Positions 42,990-54,279 of a DNA stretch of 64,000 nucleotides are shown here, piece by piece. Numbering within the stretch: position 1 is the stretch's first letter; each line of letters starts with the position of its first letter. This DNA is from Ectocarpus siliculosus. Lineage: Eukaryota; Sar; Phaeophyceae; Ectocarpales; Ectocarpaceae. Location of the stretch: contig FN649750.1 in assembly GCA_000310025.1 (NCBI GenBank), forward strand, positions 549,688 through 613,687, written 5' to 3'. The translations under genes were made by a program, and so were the position numbers. The notes under the pieces were generated by a model. That model searched no databases, was not told where the DNA came from, and worked only from the letters and a program-made list of their open reading frames with translations.

Positions 42990-43560
42990 CCGAGTTGGTC
43001 CCTCCCCTTTGCGGGTCGACCCCCCAAACCCCTTGCCGTTGAAGTCTCGTGCTGGCACCACCTCTAAGCAGCCATCACGCCAGTATCCAAGCACCTGATG
43101 GCCTCGCTCGCTCTGCTGGCGCATGGACTCGAACGCAGGGCATGTTGATGTTACCCTCCTTGAACCACGCTTGAGGAGAAGCATCCGGAATACGTCAACG
43201 TCATGTGCGACACGGCCGTTGACACTGGGGAGAATCTCGCCCAGAGACTGGCCACCACGAGCAAAGGCAGCTCCATACTCGAAGAAAATGGTCGCCAACA
43301 GCAAGATGCACTCGTCGATCTTGACACCCCCCACCCTCACGCACGAAGATAGACGTGCGAAACACACCCTCTGTCCTCACGTTCTTCAGCGCAAGAGCCC
43401 GCACGGTCCCGAAAGGCAGATCCGACATGGCAGGCAGGAGGTCGCAACCAGCAAGCAGGTAGACAAGGACAAAAAGTCGTACTTTCTTGCCGTCGTTGGG
43501 AATCCAACGCTGGATATTTCGGAGTCCGTCGTGGGCCACGCAGATTCATTGCCGTCCTTG
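42990..43560 (-). pseudogene. Broken minus-strand gene of unknown family
   Basis: Two minus-strand frames look like parts of one protein. The first is open at 43539-43201 (LFVLVYLLAGCDLLPAMSDL, then PFGTV). A shift near 43325 leads to a second frame (VKIDECILLLATIFFEYGA, then AHDVDVFRMLLLKRG, then HQVLGYWRDGC), open to 42981. The two are in different frames and no splice site joins them, so it reads as a pseudogene. The 'LAGCDxLP' motif is reminiscent of the flap/XPG nuclease 'GCDY' region but is too short to assign. No neighbour helps. Confidence 0.4.
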
Positions 43561-44695
43561 AGTTGACTGATGGCGGCGAATACTATGTTTACCCAAATGT
43601 ACTTCGGGGCACCCAAACAACCTTCTACACGGTCACTTCAACCGCCCCCTCTCCATTGGCCTTGAGGAACCCCGTACTCATCGCCAGCAAAAAGATCATC
43701 CATTGGTCGGTGCACACCGAGTAACCAGCCCTTCTCATCCGCCGACACGTGACATGCAGCACACAGTTTCTCTCCTGTCAAATTCTAACCCCCCAAGGGC
43801 ACCCATGACATGGGAGGCCAGGAGTGGTGGTGACCCAACCGCATTCCTGCCGCCCGCATGCCTTCGCGCGCCGCGTCCTCTCGCGCGTGCTTCGGTCACT
43901 ATCGGCGTCTTGTCGTGGTGTCTTCTCATCTTGAACTCACCGCCGAGCACGAACTCCCGGGGAAGTTCTCGTCGTTTTAAGACACTCAGCGTCGGCGATC
44001 TCACATTCAGCCCGTGCTTGCTCCCTCGCCACCGACTGCCGCTCGTCGTAGTCCACGTCTGATTTTTTCTGTTCCCACTGTCGTTGTAGTCAAACTAAAG
44101 ATCGTCTGGCCTAAACCCTCGTCAGGCGCTTCTTCCCTGATCGTGCCCCGAACCCTTCAACCGTGCGCCGGAGTCTTGCGCCCGGCGCTTCGCTCTACTT
44201 GCCCTAGGTGTCTCCCAACGTTCTCGCGACGTTGAGCCCTTCTTCGTTGCCTCTCGCAGCGACTCGAGAGTTTCTCCGTCTGCTGGCCAGCGGCCGGATT
44301 CCGCGGGGACACGGGCCCCCACCGCCAGGGGGACCAGCACCCTACGTCTTCTGTCCCGGTTAGCCATGCGGCTGCATTATTGCACAAGATCATGAAACCA
44401 CCCCTGAAAGCGAGGGTGGATATCGACACACAAAAGAAACGACAATTGGTTAGTGCTCAGTCACGAATTTGTTGCACAGCGGTGCTCTTTCTTCGTGGTA
44501 ACACCTCGAACTGTCGGTGGCAGTTTCCAGGTCAACATGACCAATTTTTTGTTTTCTTTGAGATGTGGCCAGCACGATCCGGTACCCCGAATCACATGTA
44601 AAGAAACGTGACAGTAGCAAATCAGACCGGATCAAACATTGAACTTGGAGGGTTGGATCTCGATTTGATAGATGTAACGCCCACTATTATTGTGT
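43561..44695. other. Unassigned stretch
   Basis: No recognisable gene or repeat was found, only overlapping ORFs below 125 codons. Confidence 0.4.
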
Positions 44696-44699
44696 GTTG

Positions 44700-45475
44700 C
44701 GTTGTTGGCCTGCTTTCCATGTGACTGACACCCGGCCGCGCACGTGCCTGCGTATGATCACCAACACACGCGTAGGATCCACAATGGCAGTTTGAGGTTC
44801 ATCATGCTTGGGTGTCTCTCACCAAATGAAGTCATTCCTTTAGAAATAGGTGGGCATGTGAGCTGAGTACATCCATCAATCAAATTTTAGTTGTGTCGTA
44901 CCAACTTATTTTCATACACACGGTGCCCGTGGGTGCTGGTCACCACCCGCGGGATCCAACAAACAGTTGGAGTTTTGACCTCGTCGTTCTTACGTGCCTC
45001 AGTCCCAAATGAAGTAGTTCCTTGTGAAATAGGTGGGTATGTGAGCATAGTAGATAAAACAATCAAGGTTTGGTTGCATCATGCCAACTTCATGTAAGTG
45101 CAGCACCCACCGCCGTACACACGCGTGATACGGGTGCTGCCACCACCGTGGGATCCACAACAAATTTGAGTTTTGACCTCGTCATGCTTAGGTGTCTCTC
45201 CACCAAATGAAGCCATTCCTTTTGCAATAGGTGGGTATGTGAGCATAGTAGATAAAACAATCAAGGTTTGGTTGCATAATGTCAACTTCATGTAAGTGCA
45301 GCACCCACCGCCGCACACACGCGTGATACGGGTGCTGCCAGCACCCGCGGGATCCACAACAAATTTGAGTTTTGACCTCGTCATGCTCAGGTGTCTCTCC
45401 ACCAAATGAAGCCATTCCTTTTGCAATAGGTGCATATGTAAGCTGAGTACATGGCACAACCCTAACGTGGCTGCA
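44700..45475. repeat. Satellite of about 200 bp, four units
   Basis: Units are marked by 'gggatccaca/caac' at about 44777, 44951, 45150 and 45350. Each has 'ttgacctcgtc', 'ggtgtctctc.accaaatgaag', and 'ataggtgggtatgtgagc'. The last two units are most alike and the first is most diverged. Confidence 0.9.
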
Positions 45476-46546
45476 CCATGCGAGGGTTATGAAGAGACTG
45501 GTGTGCTACTGCTGTTGGGCATATGATGGCGGTGGCTGTCTTCTGGTGGTACGCTCTGAGCCTTTTCCGGATATAAGCTGCTACGCTGCGCAATCGGACC
45601 AAAAAGCCGTGCCGACTCCTAGTGTATGAGTATCTCAGCGTACCTTTGTCGGAGATCGGACGCGTACGCTCCTGCTTCGGTCTCTGTCGACGTTGATGTA
45701 CGGTGAGCACTGCGCGGAGCTCGCCGCTTGCTTTGCAGTGTTTCCAAGGGGGGGACACGTTTCCGTTGGAGCCCTCGTTTTGCCAATATATATATGTATA
45801 TTTTTGCTACTGTACGCGCGGCACTGAGTTGAAACACTATATACGGTAGATAACAGCCCCCCCCCCCCTCCCCCCCCGGATCTGTAACCCTAAAGATTGT
45901 GGCAGTGCTTCCAGAAATCGGATCCGCGGGCGCTCTTGCTGCACAGGTAGCTGCATGGGCTTGGTGGTCGCCGTGTTTCGTGTTTGCCCTTGTTTTTGGA
46001 GACTGGAGAGTAGATTCCACCTCAACGACTTGCCCACGACGCCGTAGACATCGAGGACTTGCACTCGACATCTGCGCGTCTTGTAGACTCTATCTACGGC
46101 AGTACCTCTCTACGTACAACATGCAGCATTGTGTGGAACGAGCGACGAACGGTTCAAGGTCCGTTGAAATATGGAAATAATTGTCTGTGGTATTCATGCA
46201 TATATATTTTTGAATTGCTTCATGTCTGATTTCCTCCTCTCATCTGTGATGACCGGAGGCCACCGCCCCGGCAGGGCTGCTCTCCGCCGGGTTCGCCGGG
46301 TTGCCATTTATTTCACCTGGCGTGCCAAACCGGCGCCTTTGGCTGTCTGTGATCTCGTGGATACGTGCTGGATCTTTGAGGTTGCTGAGAGTTGTTTTCA
46401 AATTGTTGCTGCATCAACAATATCTATTCTTGAGCCTCCTCCTCTTGGGAGTCACAACTGGCCACCAAGCAAGTCGGACCCATGAGGCGCATTGTTATCT
46501 TCGTGGAGTCGGAAAGCCAAACAAAAAGGCGTTCGAATGGTCCTCA

Positions 46547-46749
46547 ATGCATGTAGTATTCGAAACAACTCCGAACTTTTCCGACAACAGCATCAGCTCT
46601 GCCAACGTATCTCGAGCAGAAGACATGGCTCGGGCTGCAACAGCAGCAATCGCGGACGCGGGCGTATTTCTGTCCGACCGCAACCGCGATGAGGAAGAAA
46701 ACACCCTTAGGGGCGAACAAGATGGCGCGCACTTTGGTCTTTCTCAACG
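46547..46749 (+). CDS. Candidate coding exon of the duplicated unit, arm B (unknown gene)
   Basis: Open from ATG 46547 (MHVVFETTPNF) through EDMARAATAAIADAGVFLSD to a splice-donor-like site (caacg|gtgagt). Its last 125 bp keep frame and length relative to 22471-22595. The peptide is hydrophilic and acidic. No acceptor or downstream exon could be fixed, and the family is unknown. It could belong to a small separate gene upstream of the SLC44-like gene or to an alternative 5' exon of it. Confidence 0.35.
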
Positions 46750-47327
46750 GTGAGTGGTGGAGAGGGGCGTACTCTCGTGTCTCGCATGCCTCAGCGGTCC
46801 GACCAGGGTCCTTGAGAGGACGGAGCGGTGGGGGTCTGTGGTCTTCCCGACCATCGAAATAGCGAGAGGAATTTATTTTTTTCAATCAATTGAATACACT
46901 TGCCACCCGTGCTTTGTTCTCTGCCCGTATCAGTAGTAGTAGTGGTGCCGACGAGGCGGAGAGATGGCACCCCCCCTTGACCGTCTCGCTGTTCTACAAC
47001 CACGGGGCTGCAGAAGAGACCGTACGTCTACGGAAAGCCCTCAAGGGGTTGGTTCCAAATCCACCATCTTCGGTGTTGGCCCACGCTTTGGTTGTGGAGC
47101 AATGGTGCTGTGAAATGGGGGGTGCCATCTCTCTGCCTCTTCCGGGTTGTTGCTGTTGTTGACCTCTCTCTTTCCCTTACCAATCCAATCGGCAACAATA
47201 ACATTTCTCGTTTGTCATGAGCTCGAAATCGAGAGAGAGTGATAGAGAGAGATAGGGATAGAGAGAAAATAAAGTGGAGAGACAGAGAGATAGAGATAGA
47301 GAGAGAAATAAAGTGGAGAGACAGACA

Positions 47328-47330
<3 letters not shown>

Positions 47331-47391
<61 letters not shown>
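47331..47391 (+). repeat. (GA)n microsatellite
   Basis: About 30 GA units; the surrounding 47225-47330 is also GA-rich. The corresponding position in arm A (about 23095-23150) has a shorter GA/G-rich tract. Confidence 0.95.
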
Positions 47392-47393
<2 letters not shown>

Positions 47394-48620
47394 AGAGGGA
47401 GGAGGGGGCGGCGGGGGGCGGGGGAGACAGTATGAGACGTGCTCAAATCGAGTCCGAATGCATGCAACCTTGTCCTGTAGAACTAAACTGTGGCGGATCC
47501 GAACAAAACCTTCATGCCCCCCCGTCTCTCTCTCTATGTGCATGCTCCGCCCCCCCCCGGCAACGCCAGCAGCACCACGGGAGAGACGGCATGAGGCCTG
47601 CTCATGTGTTGCCAAATGAAGCCTTTTTCTGCAGGGCACTAAACTATATGTGCCGAGCCGAACAAAACCTAAATGACCCCTGGCCCTCCATGCCCTCCCC
47701 CCCCCTCTTGGATCGGCTTCGCGAGAGTGAGGAAATTAGAACAGGGAGGGTGTACGCAGACCCCGTTCCTTAGCCCTAACCCGACCCCAACTTCCCCGAT
47801 TTCGTATTTTATCCAACATGTTTACTTGATAGAACAACACGGCGAAGGCTGCTGTCCTCCTTCTCCATCGACAACACCAACACCTTCACCATGAGCACCA
47901 CTCACCCGGCGGCCCCGTTGGACAGGGCGTGGGCTATCGCCTTTTGGGTTAACGTGTGCATCACCGTCCTGTCCGTAAGTCATACACAGAAAGAAGCTGC
48001 TGCTGCTGTCAAGACCAATCTACTCTGTACATGTTGATTGGGTTCGTTTGCAGCGACGAAAAAAAAACTCGTTCGACGCCGGTCAGAGGGTGGGTGTGAA
48101 GTCTCTCCGGCAACTTACGGGAATACGTATGCTTCTATACATGCTGTTTGGGAACGTATGCACTGAAAATAGTTTGGTGAAATAGCAATTAATGTGCATA
48201 CAGTCATCCCTCCAAAGTTCACCCCAGTCTGTCATGACAGTTTCGTTTCGTCGAGTCTAGTTCATTTTTGCGTATCGTCCCCGGCTGTCGGGTGATAGCC
48301 CTGCCGGATCGTTGCTTGCACCGCTGCTGATGGGGGTGGCGATGATCGCAGTGGGGTGGGGGGTCCTTCGTATGGCGCTGAACTCTTTTGCTAACTTCCC
48401 TAAGCGCATGGTTCAGGTGAATGCGTCGCGGGGTGTCACTATTCTGATGCCTTCTTGGTATTGCTGTCGCCCCTTATCGTCGCCTGTCTACCTCTTGACG
48501 CTTTTAGTCCGCACTCCGGATACGGTTTCCTTTTGATGTTTTATTTGTCCGTTGTCCAACTCGTGGACCTTTTTCGTCTAACACACGTCGACCGAGGCAG
48601 ATATCCTTTCGTATTGGTAT

Positions 48621-48926
48621 TTTTTTTTTTTTTTTTTGTCTTCACTTCAAATCAGCGCTCACAGCACTCCAACCCGTGGTCACACAGAAGAGGCCCTCCC
48701 TACCATCCCCTCCTGCGGTACTTCGCCTTCGATTTTTAATGCGAGAAGAGTTCAGCACTCTCTTCCCTCTGTGTACACACGAACTAGCGCTATCCACTAG
48801 GCCAGAAGCGGAAGCGAGAGAAAAACCCCCTTTGCGAGAAAAGCTCGCTTACGCCGGGATTCGAACCCCTGACCTGACCTCTAGAAGGTTTCGAGGATAC
48901 CAACTAGACCACCGGGGCGACCGGTC
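48621..48926 (-). mobile_element. tRNA-derived SINE with poly(A) tail
   Basis: Read on the minus strand, a tRNA-like head has an A box (TGGTCTAGTTGG) and a B box (GGTTCGAATCC). A second A-box-like word (TGGCCTAGTGGA) lies in the body, and it ends in an A run (T run 48621-48638 on the plus strand). Target duplication ATTGGTAT flanks it at 48613-48620 and 48927-48934. Copy 1 of the SLC44-like gene has the empty site near 29340. The tRNA acceptor stem does not close, so this is not a tRNA gene. Confidence 0.9.
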
Positions 48927-49378
48927 ATTGGTATATGCACATATGTAGCGCGCGTTTCTGTGTTGTGTGTTGCTGCAACAACCAGATCCATCGATGGATC
49001 AGATGGCTAAGTTTCATTTGTGTTTGCAGCAGCATGTTTTTTCTCCCTGGTGTCACTCTCCCTATCTATCGCGATGCCGACAGTTTGGGTTTTCCTGAAC
49101 TTGACTACAGTTTGATTCACAGTCGACCGCGCCTTCTCTCATCATTAACGTCCCGGGAAATCACCGACAAATTCGATCACCGTCTCGCCACCAAGAGCGC
49201 AAAAGCTTACGGGTTTCAATGCCCCCCCGCCCTCCACCTTTGGCCAAGTAGGAAGGAACGATTGGACATCGGTGATCGGTCCGGTGGGAAAAATGCTCAG
49301 TCTTCTCGAGGACGCTTGGTCAATCGCCTAACCGCTACAATACGGCATGCGACACATGAGTACCCCCCCCCCCCCCCC

Positions 49379-49737
49379 GGTCGAGAAACCTCACTCCGCG
49401 CAACGGGGGATGATCGCACCACGTTGTGTTAAAATGGTCAAGCTTCCTCGAGGCAGTTACACAGTGCTTACAACTGTCTCTGGAAGTGAAAGCACCAGAA
49501 AATAAATTAAGTCATACGTAGCTGTCATCCGTACGCAAGGAAGTAAGCACAAGATGCCGAACACCCTTAGCAGGATGCAGCTCACCCTTTCATGCGAATC
49601 GCCAAATACCTCACGGCGCTTCGCGCTTGGTGATGTGAGAGCCTGGTCCGGTGAGAACCCGGCGTGCTCCGTCCCGGCTTTGTAGGGATGCGAGGTCAAT
49701 GGTCAAACGACTACGGCATGCACGACTATGAGTACAC
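49379..49737 (+). repeat. Poly-C repeat family, copy D, in intron 2 of truncated SLC44 copy
   Basis: About 0.36 kb between two C tracts (about 49363-49378 and 49736-49750), from 'ggtcgagaaacctcactcc' to 'gactatgagtaca'. The empty counterpart in copy 1 is at about 29765 ('attagtacgctcccctccgagcaacaa'). Confidence 0.88.
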
Positions 49738-52222
49738 CCCCCCCCCCCCAACAACAGTTTCCCGTTCCCTCTCCTGATGCGTAATCCGCTATTTCTCTCC
49801 TGATGCGCACTTTGTTTTTGTGTCTTCCCGAACATGCAAAATTGCGCGCAGGCCACTTTCATGGGCGTTGCGGGCGTCTCGGGAGTGGCAGCGGCAGCTC
49901 CACTGTGGTCTGCGTTGTTGAAAAAAGCTCTCATCACTTGGGTAGTGTGGGAAGTTTCGTGCATCCTGTGCATCTTGTGCTGCATAATGTTCTGGCACCA
50001 GATCCACCTTCGTTTCGGCGCAGCCGATCTGAATGTAAGTTTGGCGAAGTACAACAGTAGTGTAGTTTGTGCGTTTCCAAGTGGGGCGTCATACGAAAAT
50101 TGGTACAAGCGTGAGAGTTGTGATTTCTGTTGGTTAGATGTTAATTTGTCGCCCACACCTTTTGTTGGACTCGTCAGAAAATTTATATGTGGGAGTCAAA
50201 CGTTGCATGTCTCTCTCACGGATCTCACAGTATCTGCGGACGACATGAACCCCCCGATGTAGCATAGGTGAAGTGACATTTCTCTCAGTGGTTTTGCAAT
50301 CGCAGCTGCTTGTACCACTCTCCCACACAAATTGCCCGCAACACCCCCCTTTCTATGACACAACGTTTCCACCACGCACAACACTGCTTGCCCTCTTGGA
50401 ACACAACAACAAAAACCATGCCGGCATTTTTAGGTGGCCGCCCTTGCGGTCAGGTCCATGCCTGGGACGATCTACTTGGCCCTCTTTATGGGCGCCATGC
50501 GGGTGGTCTGGTTCATGCTCTCGGCCTTGTCTGCGGTGGGCTCCTTCGTGGCATTTTCACCCGTGGTCGTGAGTGCCGACGGGACCACCTACTCGTTCCT
50601 GGGTTGTCAGGTAGAGTCTATGTTGCGTTGGAGAAAGTACCGGGGAACGACAATTTTTCTTGTGTAGTATTGAGATTTTTCGTGTCGAATTTAGAAATTT
50701 TCCACCAGTTTGGTTTTATGTACGATTACTTAGGATGTTGGTTAGGTGGTGGGGACAAATTTTATTTGGGTTTCGTGTCCAATCACGTAATACACACATC
50801 AATTTTTTTTTTTTGATCGATTGTTTGTCGGGGGGTGGTCTTCTTGCCTCCTCTCCGCAGGGCAAGCTGTGGGCTACATGAAAAATGAAAGCGAACTGTC
50901 CAGGTGAAAATGTTACGGCCCAATGTTCATATTTGGAGCACCTCCTCGACTACAACCGCTGGAGCGCGAGAGACATTTTCACAAAACGAAATAAACCTCT
51001 ACCAACGCCCTCGTACGTTCCTCTCCCCAGGACATTGTCGTCTCCTCCTCGCCCTACGGCGGCGGGGAAGCTACTACCGGTTCGGGCCTCTCGTGCCACT
51101 GCGGCGGCGAGGTTATCTCTAGCGACTCCGGGTGCGAGTTCAGCGGCGGCGGTTTCCAGCGCTGGGTGCTGGGCGTCTTCTGGGTGGGGAGCTTCATCTG
51201 GGGACTCGACGTCCTGCATGACGTCGTATTGGCCACGGTGGCCGGGTCCGTGGCTTCTTGGTGGTTCTCCCCCGGAGACACGAACTCCGTGCGCGGCGCC
51301 TTCTACCGCGCCACGCACAGCTCATTCGGGTGAGAGACACGGTGATTGTGGTAGTGGCGCGGCCGTTTGGTCGGGGTTGACGAAGAAGCGTTCGTGAGAT
51401 CTAGGCTATGCTGTCTGCACGACGGGAGGCCGTCGTCGTTTACACGGCGGGGAGGTCGTCGTTGTTGTTCTTGGTAAAATCTGCGAGTGATTTTGTGTTC
51501 ACCCGTTTTCTTGCGAGGGTCACTCTCGCTCTCATGCTGCAACCGGCGCGCCTCTCTCTCCCGGCACGGTTCGTATTATTCCTGTTACGAACCGCGATTC
51601 CGTGAAATAAGTATCACACTCTTCAGTGTATACCATCAGAAATAAGTCGGCTTGAAATGTCTTGAAATGGCCCCCCAAAAGTTCTGAAACATCTGCACGA
51701 TGGCTCATGACTAGGCCCAGAAAGCGGCGTGCACACGGTTTCTCATATTTTCCTTTCCGCAGACTGAGTCTGAGGCGCATTCCGAACTCGGTTCCTGCAT
51801 CTGACATTAGAAATGTCATCACCGATCGAAAGGTGGTCGAGGGTGCCGTCAGACGAGGACAGATTGCTTGCGGCTGTCACGGGGCGTAGCTCCATAGTCT
51901 ACCTACCTAGCTGATCGCGCAGTCTATCGCGAGGCTTTCGCCCGTGCTCGGAGATAGTTTGCACGTTCGGTCGGGTGTACTACCGGCGGCAGGCTCGTTG
52001 AATTTTCACCCTCATTGTCCTTTGCCTCGACTGGACAGTTTGTCGCTGAAAAAAGACATTTCCAATTGTTGAGGGTTCAAATGCCATCCATCCACTAATT
52101 CCCGGGCTACCCTTCTACAGTAGTTCCCGTCACGTGCACCGCCTTGCGTGAGGCCGGACCTCCCTAACCTCTTACGTAATTTTCTCTCGCACGTTCACGC
52201 CAGGTCCTTGTGCAAGGCTTGT

Positions 52223-53160
52223 CCGACACAGATGGCAGATACGTGGGGGGTCATATCAAGGTAATCAACTATATTTGTAGGAATGTCATGGTCGGACGCA
52301 CCACTATAGATATTTGTAGTGAAGGATTTTTTTTTACACATTTTTTTGGTGTTTTGTATGGTCTGGACTGTGCGTACACGAGACAAGAGTTCTGCGTTGT
52401 CCCTAAATCGATTAATTCAAGAACACAGCATCCCACTGATGAACAGCAGTCTTCCGCCCTCCCACCGGTATGTCGTTACAAGTCACGGCCTAATTATACG
52501 GAGCAAAGTACGTAAATGCTGACGCATGATATGCACAACAATCATCACAATGGCACCAGCTTTGGAATAACACCCAACCTTACACGCGACAATCGGTACT
52601 ACCCTACACGGACATACCCCCTATGCTTCCCACCGCTGGGAAGCAGACGAGCTTTGCGACATCTCATCTATTTGTCATTGCAGGTCATGGTGACTCTCCG
52701 AAGTGCACAGCAACCAAACATGCATGTACATGTCCTACAGCTGTCCCAAGCACCATGCACCCAGAGACACTACTGTAGATTACGACGACGAAAGTACAAC
52801 ACAACTTCTGACTGCTGTGTCAGGCACGCGAGCCACGCTTCTCCATAACGTTGTGCAAAAAACATTTACATGTGTGTAGCACACATGCAAGCAGATTCCC
52901 AAGTATGTGTGGGTCACCCGCAACAACATCACAAGCGCGTCTTCGCCCAACGAATCAACCGCCATGAGAACGATTGCAGACCGCATTCGCGAAAGTAAAC
53001 AAAAGTCTACAGTATGTAGTCTACTCCTTTGTAACGTTCGAAGTCGGACTATTGTATGTTTACTGCTACTACAGTACTACACGTTCAAACTGGAGTTCTG
53101 CAATCTTCTCGCAACCACCACTCCTACAACGTGTTCGACCTCTCCGAGCAATGTCTGATG
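52223..53160. other. Stretch between truncated SLC44 copy and Helitron remnant
   Basis: No firm gene is seen. Short frames with HNNHHNGTS and similar, or RIRESKQK, could be decayed 5' parts of the Helitron, but none is recognisable. The break with SLC44 homology is at about 52222. Confidence 0.35.
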
Positions 53161-53169
53161 ATGCTGTTT

Positions 53170-53605
53170 CTGTTCGAACCGACATACAACGAACGACAGC
53201 GACTGCGCAAGAACAGCGAAAATCGTGCATATAATACTCGGAACAAATTGGCTGTAAATGCAAGGAGGCGACGCGCACGACAACTGAACAATAATGCGCC
53301 ACGAACACGAGGGCACGACTCAACGCGACCCAGCCCAGACCTTCCTGCAGCAAGACACGTCAACCCTATCGCAGATCTGACATTTTTGCGGCGAAGAGGG
53401 ATCATCTGGACGACCTTTTGATTTCGCAAAGATCTGCAGGAACTGCATCGACAATCCACAACATCATGCATTCGCGAGGAGATATTTGAACGCGGTGACC
53501 TCTTCCAAACAATGTGGGGCCATGCTGTTCGCCAAGGAGTCTAACGGGATATGCAAATATGGGAAATGCGTTCTTCCGCGACTACCCAATCCCCCACACT
53601 ACTGA
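53170..53605 (+). pseudogene. Helitron Rep/helicase protein remnant, N-terminal part
   Basis: A basic stretch (ARRRRARQLNN, about 53260-53300) is followed, in another frame, by a zinc-type region: CRNCIDNPQHHAF, then CGAMLFAKESNGICKYGKC and VLPRLPNPP (53420-53600). The spaced CGA...E...C...GK..LP.LP.PP pattern is the one found just before the helicase-like domain of Helitron proteins. The frame ends in TGA at 53603-53605, and a CCCATGGG array begins within 20 bp. The next part of the same protein order appears at 62270. Inactive. Confidence 0.6.
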
Positions 53606-53618
53606 CAGTTTTCCCAAA

Positions 53619-54275
53619 TGACCCATGGGCGGCCCATGGGGCACCCATGGTTCACCCATGGGCCGCCCATGGGCCGCCCATGAAATGCCCATCATGGGCT
53701 TAGCATGAGCATGCTCATCATGGGCAAAGGGCCGCCTATGGGCACCCCATGGTGAGCACTCACGCGACTTCCCACCGTGGGCAGCCCATGGGCTACCCAT
53801 GGGCTGCCCGTGGGCTGCCCATGGGCACGTGCATGGTGGGCAGCCCATGGGCAGCCCACCGTGGGCACTCATACAACTGCCCATCATGGGCTACCCATGG
53901 GCGGCCCATGGGCACGTGCCCATGGTGGGCGACCCATGCGCGGCCCATGATGGGCACTCACGCGACTGCCCATCATGGTGGACACGTGCCTATCGTGGGC
54001 AGCCCATGGGCAGCCCATGGTGGGCACTTACGCAACTGCCCATCATTGGATTACCCATGGGCTGTCTACGGGCACCCGTTGGCACCTTCGCAACCAACGG
54101 GCAGTGCCCAGTGCCCCGTGTTGGGCACTGCCCATTGGCAGCCCACGGGCAACCCATGACGGTCACTTGCGCACTGAGGCAACCGGCGATCATGTGCAAA
54201 TAGAATGTCCATGGTGATGGTCTGGCTAGCGTCGTGGGCACCCACGCACATGCCCCGCAAGGGCTGTCCGTAGGC
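53619..54275. repeat. CCCATGGG palindrome array 1
   Basis: Dozens of GCCCATGGGC-like words with variants (CCCATGGTGGGC, CCCATCATGGGC, CCCGTGGGC) are separated by short spacers such as 'tac', 'tgc', 'agc' and 'actcacgcgactg'. ORFs of repeated 'HPWAAHGQPMG' type on both strands arise from the symmetry and are not proteins. The right end fades from about 54160. Confidence 0.92.
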
Positions 54276-54279
54276 CGGC

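Larger units (their letters stand above)
45950..47640 (+). repeat. Segmental duplication, arm B (upstream part)
   Basis: Counterpart of 21655-23350. In arm B the unit runs without a large insertion into the second SLC44-like copy. A 170-bp part around 47460-47560 is repeated again at 47625-47690 ('actaaactgtggcgga.ccgaac'), and related pieces lie at 23180-23300 and 27826-27960. Confidence 0.85.
47891..52222 (+). pseudogene. SLC44/choline-transporter-like gene, second copy, truncated in exon 6
   Basis: Exons match copy 1: 47891-47974 (start ATG kept, MSTTHPAAPLDRAW), 48261-48416 (using a different acceptor, tctag), 49852-50034, 50434-50610 and 51031-51329; phases agree. Exon 5 again has TVAGSVASWWFSPGD. 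Exon 6 starts at 52204 (GSLCKA) but after about 18 bp the homology stops and unrelated sequence follows, so the last third of the protein, including the final membrane segments and the DPE tail, is missing. Without those parts transport is unlikely. Intron 2 is twice as long as in copy 1 because of a SINE and a poly-C repeat. Confidence 0.8.

Noticed and set aside
47177-47639. Ser-Leu repeat protein on the minus strand
   Set aside because: It is the (GA)n microsatellite in translation.
48842-48923. Minus-strand tRNA gene
   Set aside because: A and B boxes are present, but the acceptor and T stems do not pair and an A tail follows; it is the head of a SINE.
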